Assembly (NCBI GenBank): GCA_018697195.1
Contig: CM031870.1
Span: 8,009,586-8,073,585 of the forward strand
Source: Certhia americana
Taxonomy: Eukaryota; Chordata; Aves; Passeriformes; Certhiidae
Direction of reading: 5' to 3'
DNA length: 64,000 nt
A model generated the notes under the pieces. It had not been told where the DNA came from and did no database searches. It saw only the letters and a list, made by a program, of their open reading frames with translations. Of this stretch, positions 1-64,000 are shown piece by piece (within the stretch, counting starts at the first letter, position 1; each line of letters opens with the position of its first letter). Made by a program: the position numbers and the translations under genes.

Positions 1-390
1 GGGAGACCCTGCTTGTCCAGGCCAGAGAGAAAAGCAATTCACTATTCAGTAAGAAATTAGGAAATTCATTTCCCTCTTATATTCCAAGACTGTCACAGAT
101 TTTCATGTACAGAAGCAATCACTGGAAAGATCACAGGAAGAATTGGATGAAAAAGTACCAATTTCACTGAACCAGAAGCACAGGGAAGGATATGGGGGTT
201 TTGCTAAGCTAAGTGGAAATAAAGGCAGGCAACATAAGAAAGAGCTGCCTTTGGCTATCTAAGCCTACAGCATCTGCAGCATTGCACTAGTCAATATTCT
301 AAGTGGGTCTTCAAGCTGCATCTTGACTTTGGGTTTTTGCTCCCTTTCTACTCTAAATCTATCTTTCTTCTGTGTGCTGCTTCATTTCAG
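1..390 (+). other. ABCC6: ABCC6 intron 13, 3' part
   Basis: No exon could be recognised. The stretch ends in a normal acceptor (tgtgctgcttcatttcag). The exon coding for the last TMD1 helix must lie to the left of the window. Confidence 0.8.
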
Positions 391-11891
<11,501 letters not shown>

Positions 11892-13764
11892 CTCACTCAT
11901 CGTGTATCCCAAAGCACCACCACCACCAGGAGTAATTGACCTCATAATTGAGTTATTTTGGTTTCTCTCTAAAATGCCTGACACTCAACCAAAGCTTGTT
12001 TGAGTCAGAATGGCAGTGAGTAGATGGAAAGGGGTAACTTGGGATACACGTTATTTCCATAGGAAACTCAGCAATTCCACTTCCATTGTCTCCAGATACC
12101 AAAACCTCACTTGACTGCTGAAAACAAACCAGTCAGGACTTAAATACTTTTTTGGTCTAAAAGCAAACAAGCCAAAAGAGAAAGATCACAGCATTCCCAA
12201 TTTATACTGAGCCCAAATATCCATCATACTTCAGGATTACACAGATTATTTTTAAAATCCAAAAAGATTTTACGGACAGCAAGGAAGAATTTAATTAGTA
12301 GCAAGGAAAGCTAGCTGTTTGCAGTTGATCCTAGGCTCCAGGCAGAACAAATGTTGTATTTTGTCACTGTCTTAAGGACTGCTCACCCGGGCACTGTTCT
12401 TACACAGCTGTGGACTCCAAGACAGTAGCTGCAGCTCATCATCCCAAATGCACAAACACTGGGGGAGGAGGGAAGAGAAGGCAGGATGCCACTTAGCAGG
12501 AGAGCCCAGGCTGTGTGTTGTCACAGCTGAGGATCAGATCCACTCCCTCCCTCTGCAGGAGCAGAGTCAGCTCCGGCAGGGGCTCAGGACAGGAACATGG
12601 CTGGGAGTGGCAGCAGAGCATCCATCACTCCTCCTACCCAGGGCATGGAGCATTCCCACTGCTAAGTGCCAGGTGCTCAGAGCAGGGCACATCCACACAT
12701 TGACAACATTCCCAAACTGAATTTGGCCATGAGGAATTTGCATGGTTGGAAGTGCCCTCCTCTCTGATCCCTGCAGCACATGAGAAAAGCAGCAGGATCT
12801 CACCTGTTTACCTGATTCCTGGTTTTCTTCTTGAGTGCAGGTTGACTCTTGCATGTGCCATCCTAGTGCTGCAGAGCCTCTGGCATGGTCACCTGTCAGA
12901 TGTTGCTTTAACTAACCAAACCTTAAGCAAAAGCTTCCTGGGCTTCCCACAGTGTCTGTGGCCAGAGCTGTCCCCAGGTCTCTTCTTAGGAATCGCAGGA
13001 TGATGATGTGACAGAGAAATACACACAGAGATACTGCTCTTTGCTGTAACTTTTGTTAAAGCACACCATTTTCTAGAAAGCTGAGAGAAAAATAGAATCA
13101 AGTATTTAAATGGGTATCTTCAGTAAACTAAAGCAAATATATCACAGAAAGGGGCAATGGGGAGGGGATGGGAGAGTTCCAGCTGCAAGAATCAACCCAG
13201 ACTGGCAAAACCCAGCAGTTCCTTCAACAGCTGCTCAGTGGCATCTGCACCCAAGTCAAGAACAGTTTACAGTTTCTGCTGGACGTGTGCCTAAGATATC
13301 AAGGTCTGGTGCCTGCTGGTGTTCAGGTACCAGGAAAGAATTGTTTTCCCTCTACTTTCTCCAACTCTCATACTTGAGGGCACAAACAAAACCATTCCAA
13401 ACCCAGAGAACTCCAAAGGTTTATCAATGGATCTCAAAACCAGGAGCATTTTGAAATACTGAGAGAGAGTTAGGTATTTTTCCTTTTTAACTGAGGCCAA
13501 AGACAAACAGAATTGCCCGTATTGCTGGGTAATTCTGAAACAGACATCTTTTAGCATTCCATAATCACCAATATAAACATCTTTAAATGCTCATTTTCTG
13601 TTCCTGCGTTGGTAATGAAGAGGTAAGGCAACAGGAGACAGTAATCAAAACATATTTTCACACTGGTAACTTCTAAAATGGCACAGTGTTGCTCTCAGCT
13701 AACCCAAACTAAGAGCAAGCAAAATTACCATCAGCTTTCACACATCAGGTTGTGCTGCAAAGGC

Positions 13765-13784
13765 AAAAAAAAAAAAAAAAAAAA
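13765..13784 (+). repeat. Poly(A) run, 20 bases
   Basis: Twenty A in the intergenic region. No retrogene body was recognised upstream of it. Confidence 0.9.
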
Positions 13785-14022
13785 TTCCAAAATTACATAT
13801 GAAAAACTCATCATGTTTCAGATGAGTCCCCAGGGATATGTCCAAGTACTGTGATGAATCTGGAGCTCAAGTCTCACAGAAGTTATCTGGAAGTTGGTGA
13901 AAGTGAAATATATAAAGGAATTAACACTTGGAGATACCACATAGGAGAGAAATGTTACCTTAAAAAAATCCTTGTCCCATGATTCCAAGTTTAAGGCGAT
14001 AGTGAAACTGCTACAGCCAGAA

Positions 14023-14028
14023 AATAAA
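14023..14028 (+). terminator. ABCC6: Possible ABCC6 poly(A) signal AATAAA
   Basis: First canonical AATAAA on the plus strand after the ABCC6 stop, about 2.1 kb downstream; a second lies at 14391-14396. Variant hexamers such as TATAAA occur closer (about 13573), so the true end may be nearer. Weak call. Confidence 0.25.
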
Positions 14029-15992
14029 TCGAATACATTGATTTACACCAAGTTCAGGCCATACATACATTGTGCAAGTGGCCCTCCCACTGCCCCAGAT
14101 GGTCACAAGACACACAGGAATGCCAAAGAGTTCAAGGTGTCAGTAACCCAAAGCACAATTGTTGTTGTGCCACATCACTCACACTGCTAAAGGATCTTCG
14201 TGTGGGTCAGGACTGGGAACACTTACAGAAGCAGCTCTGTTCACACACATGAATTAGGGTGGTTTTGCAGGTCTTCTAAAAATTCTGAGCTGTTTTTTGG
14301 CAGAATCATCTTTTCAAGATGTAAGAAACCTTCCATGTTAGAGTAAATAATGTTAACCAAGATACATCAATGTGTACCGAAGTCAGATACAATAAATTCA
14401 ACTGTAGAGCAGCTCTTCTCCCTCTTCCTGGCCAGGGCTCTCCTTGGATAGAGTGGAAGAGGAAGATCACCAAGTTTTCCTGGAGGATGACTGTTCCCAA
14501 GCAGGAAAGGTGTCACATTGGTATTCAGTTCCTTCCCTGGATGTCTGCAGGGAACTCCATCTCCACCTTAATCTACAGCACCACCCTTACCCACAGAGAC
14601 CCCCTGCTCTGCCCTGTACTCTGTTGCTATGAGCCAACCATGTGCTCCAAGCATTCCACCCTTATATCCATCACAGGGCGGCACAAGTGTTTGGGGATTT
14701 GAAAAATTGAAACTCGCAGCTCGTCCTCAAACTCCCCAGTCAGCCCCTGCTCATTCCATTTCCACAGAGAGAATTCAAACCAAGCTCAGGAGATGTGGCA
14801 GACACGTGCCACAGACACCACTGGGTGTGACAAAGGTCCACAGCACCATGACTCTGCTCTGCTGATCTATCATTATAACTTGATCTGCTCAGCAAACCAC
14901 AAAACATTCCAGCCCTACCACAGCACAGTTACCTACACTCATGGCTTCTTATCCACCACCCTAACAACACTAGACATCAGGCCAAGCAGAATGATTAGTC
15001 TAAGCAGATCCAATAATTTCTACTTTCAAGACAAAAAGCTGAACTGACAAAGCAAACCCTTTGTCAAACACAAGGCAAGGAATAACACATTTTCTTTCAA
15101 ATGATTTTTTACTGCAAGTTCTTTGCAAATATTTGCATTGTCATTACAAAAAATACCAAAGAGATTTTCAGTCTATTCAATTTCAGAGAGTCATAATTTA
15201 CAAAAAAAAAATAAATAACTTTACTCTAAGGACAACAATTGTCTAGTATTAAAGTCAGCAATATCAATCCCAAAGTCCACATTCTCAGTGCTGAGTATAT
15301 GCATCCATCTGACTTAGTTTGCTTTCTTCCAGCATTTTCCTTTAAAATAAGACTAATCAGAACATTAGAAAGGTAACTTATTTCTTACCACAAAAGGATG
15401 AGAACTCAACATGGATCTTGAAAACCAGACTCTGTTGCCATTTTAATTCTTAGACCCTTCCAACACACAACTTTAAAAACACTAATTTTTTTTAAACAAC
15501 TGCAACAGAACATTTTCCCACAATTAAGAGTCAACAGCAGCAGCATGAAGGGCATGTTTCTTTGATATAAGGCTAATGGTCCTTGATGTGGCAGAGCTGC
15601 TATGAAAGCAGAGAACTGCCAAAGCCAAAAGTGTCACAATCAATGTCACCCTGAGTCTGCAGCCTCTGCTCAGGCGAATCCCGACTGCTCAGCTTCATCC
15701 TCGCAGGTATCACCAGCACTGGGCACCCCAGACAGAATTCCTGAGTGAGCTGGGTGTAAGATCAGGGACTGCACATAGCAACACACCAACTGCTGCACAA
15801 TTTGGTTCTGGAATGATTGTCATTCTAGACATGCTAAATACTGCTTTGAAGATGACTGCTTTTTCACATCAGCACTACTGACGTGACAGTTAACTTGCTG
15901 CTCTACGCTGTAAACACATGAAACCTTTAGGACAATTCATAAAGCATTAACCATGTACAGTAAATGCCATAATGAGAAAGTCTGGCACACAT

Positions 15993-15998
15993 TTTATT
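15993..15998 (-). terminator. ABCC1: Candidate ABCC1 poly(A) signal AATAAA
   Basis: The canonical AATAAA hexamer on the minus strand begins 514 bases past the ABCC1 stop and is followed by a TG-rich stretch (ATGTGTGCC). It is the nearest canonical signal. Longer isoforms using more distal signals cannot be excluded. Confidence 0.55.
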
Positions 15999-16511
15999 TC
16001 ACAAGAAGAAAAATCTTTGGACTATAGTACTATATGCCACAAAATGTTCCAAGTGCATCCCACAAAAGATGGCTCATGAAATGAGGAATCTGCAAACAGG
16101 AAAATAACTAGCATTTGCAAAAATGTTTTAAACAAAAAAAAAAAGAAAAAAAGGGGGGAGGGAACTTCAGAACATAAGAGCAGATGAGAAGAAAAAGCTT
16201 TTCTGAATTTCTCTGATGAATCACTCCGCCATACATTTGAGCGTATAATGGTAGATTTCTGGCAAAAAATAGGAGTCTCTGAAGTGTCTTGCACAGTGTA
16301 TGAGCTTCTCCTAAAGGTGGCTAAAATTAATACTAAGGAAAAATGAAAAATAAGAAAAAATTGCATCTTTATGTTGCTTCCATTGCAATGCTCTGGCTAA
16401 CTTCACTGTGTCTGAAACTCTACTGTGTGGTTCAGTCCAGCTCAGGGGAAGTTTCAGATCTCCAAATGTATCATCTCCCTCTTCCCCACAGTAAATAGCC
16501 AAGTTCAAATA

Positions 16512-63329
<46,818 letters not shown>

Positions 63330-63403
63330 GGAGCGCGGCGAGACGACCGCGGGCACCCACGGGAGCGCTTGCCCTTCCACAGCTCTCCGGCCGGCGCGGC
63401 GGC

Positions 63404-63412
63404 GGGCGGGGC
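63404..63412 (+). promoter_or_regulatory. ABCC1: GC box (Sp1-type)
   Basis: GGGCGGGGC, 75 bases upstream of the ABCC1 start codon. This is a classic Sp1/KLF core, and human ABCC1 basal promoter activity depends on Sp1-type sites. Confidence 0.5.
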
Positions 63413-63441
63413 CGGGCCGGTAGCGCCAGCTCGGAGAGCTG

Positions 63442-63446
63442 ATTGG
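63442..63446 (-). promoter_or_regulatory. ABCC1: CCAAT box (NF-Y type)
   Basis: ATTGG on the plus strand, that is CCAAT in the ABCC1 sense with the extended context AGCCAATCAG, typical of NF-Y sites. It lies about 113 bases upstream of the ATG between two GC boxes, and is probably part of the core promoter. Confidence 0.55.
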
Positions 63447-63511
63447 CTCCGCGTCACGGGGATGCCGAGCCCGGCGCCGCCGCCGCCCGCGCTGCGCAGC
63501 TCCGCCTCGGC

Positions 63512-63524
63512 GGGGCGGGGGCGG
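63512..63524 (+). promoter_or_regulatory. ABCC1: Double GC box
   Basis: GGGGCGGGGGCGG, two overlapping Sp1-like cores about 185 bases upstream of the ABCC1 ATG. Confidence 0.5.
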
Positions 63525-63623
63525 TCGGTTTGGGCCGCGTGCGGACATCGGCGCTGCGCCCGCAGCGCCGGCCTGGAGGCGTCCCGCGGGGCCACCAACG
63601 CCGGGCCCGGGAGCCCCGGCCGG

Positions 63624-63704
63624 AGCCTGATGAGTCTGTTCAACGCAGAAAGCCTGATGAGTCTGTTCAACGCAGAAAGCCTGATGCCTTTGTTCAATGC
63701 AGAA
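63624..63704. repeat. 27-bp minisatellite, 3 units, upstream of ABCC1
   Basis: Three head-to-tail units of 27 bases (63624-63650, 63651-63677, 63678-63704). The first two are identical; the third differs in a central four-base block and one C to T. The unit is less GC-rich than its CpG-island surroundings and is a multiple of three, so the frames through it stay open. Confidence 0.97.
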
Positions 63705-64000
63705 GCGCCCCGCGGCCCCGGTAGTGCACCCGGGGCGGAACCGCTGCTCCCGGAGTCAGCTGCCCAGCAGCCTCCGGGTTCCTGCGCCTCGCACCTGCCC
63801 GCTGGGCTGGACCGGAGTCAGCGGTGGGCATGACGGCGTCTCCTTGTCCGTGGCACTGCTCCGGCCCCTGGGAACAGGATCCCGATGTATCCCCCCGAGC
63901 AGAGGTACCGCAGCGCCCTGCTGTCACCCCAGCCCCGCAGGACTGAGCCAAGGCACGTCCGAGGGGAAGGCCCTAGGGAAACCCTAAGCTCACCTTCAAA

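Larger units (their letters stand above)
11892..16511. other. Convergent intergenic region with both 3' UTRs
   Basis: 4.6 kb between the ABCC6 stop (plus strand) and the ABCC1 stop (minus strand). It must contain both 3' UTRs. A poly(A) signal is clear for ABCC1; for ABCC6 the first AATAAA on the plus strand lies about 2.1 kb past the stop. A 20-base A run sits at 13765-13784. Short open frames here show no family resemblance, and no third gene is supported. Confidence 0.8.

Noticed and set aside
13765..13784. Poly(A) run as the tail of a processed retrogene
   Set aside because: No gene-like sequence precedes it and no target-site duplication could be seen.
12448..15246. Several 60-110-codon frames in the intergenic region as a third gene
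   Set aside because: They overlap one another in different frames, have no splice structure or recognisable domain, and lie where the two 3' UTRs must be.
63624..63704. Hammerhead-ribozyme-like core (CTGATGAG with GAAA downstream) in each minisatellite unit
   Set aside because: With GAAA placed as the core, the bases that should form stem II do not pair (G:A, U:C mismatches). The only hairpin, TCTG with CAGA, displaces the required GAA. No stem III or cleavage site can be built from the 27-base unit.
63831..63950. Start of a neighbouring gene (the human upstream neighbour is CEP20/FOPNL) from the ATG at 63831
   Set aside because: The translation begins MTASPCPWHCSGPW and stops after 38 codons. 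It does not resemble CEP20, and no other first exon is convincing before the window ends.

Overview
This is a vertebrate nuclear genomic window, most likely from a bird or a close sauropsid relative. The evidence is intron-containing genes with GT-AG junctions, protein sequences close to but distinct from the mammalian ones, short introns, and no recognisable SINE-dense sequence. The species cannot be fixed from the sequence alone. No bacterial system, CRISPR array, rRNA or tRNA gene was seen.

The window holds two full-type ABC transporters of subfamily C in a tail-to-tail arrangement. On the plus strand, bases 391-11891 carry the last 18 coding exons of an ABCC6 (MRP6) gene: the end of the first membrane domain, NBD1, the linker, the second membrane domain and NBD2, ending in a TGA. 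Its first half lies left of the window. On the minus strand, bases 63329-16512 carry a complete ABCC1 (MRP1) gene: 31 exons match the human exon plan, plus one extra 45-bp exon, for 1540 residues with that exon or 1525 without it. All 32 exons join in frame. ABCC1 and ABCC6 are also convergent neighbours in human (chromosome 16p13.1), so the order supports both names.

Layout: 1-390, ABCC6 intron tail; 391-11891, ABCC6 exons 14-31; 11892-16511, convergent 3' UTRs and intergenic DNA with a good ABCC1 poly(A) signal at 15993-15998; 16512-52521, ABCC1 exons 31 to 2; 52522-63281, the 10.8-kb ABCC1 intron 1 with a 31-base N gap and a 21-base G run; 63282-63329, ABCC1 exon 1 inside a CpG island (about 62750-63830) that has GC boxes and an inverted CCAAT box but no evident TATA box. 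A 27-bp minisatellite (three units) lies about 0.3 kb upstream of the ABCC1 start codon.

The two proteins are paralogous plasma-membrane export ATPases. ABCC1 exports glutathione, glucuronide and sulfate conjugates such as leukotriene C4. ABCC6 is linked in mammals to hepatic ATP release and prevention of ectopic mineralisation. From exon 14 to the end the two genes share intron phases and almost all exon lengths, as expected from a gene duplication. I found no undescribed biological system. The most useful leads are the extra ABCC1 linker exon, an unusual splice-donor environment next to it, the promoter minisatellite, and changes in predicted glycosylation sites.
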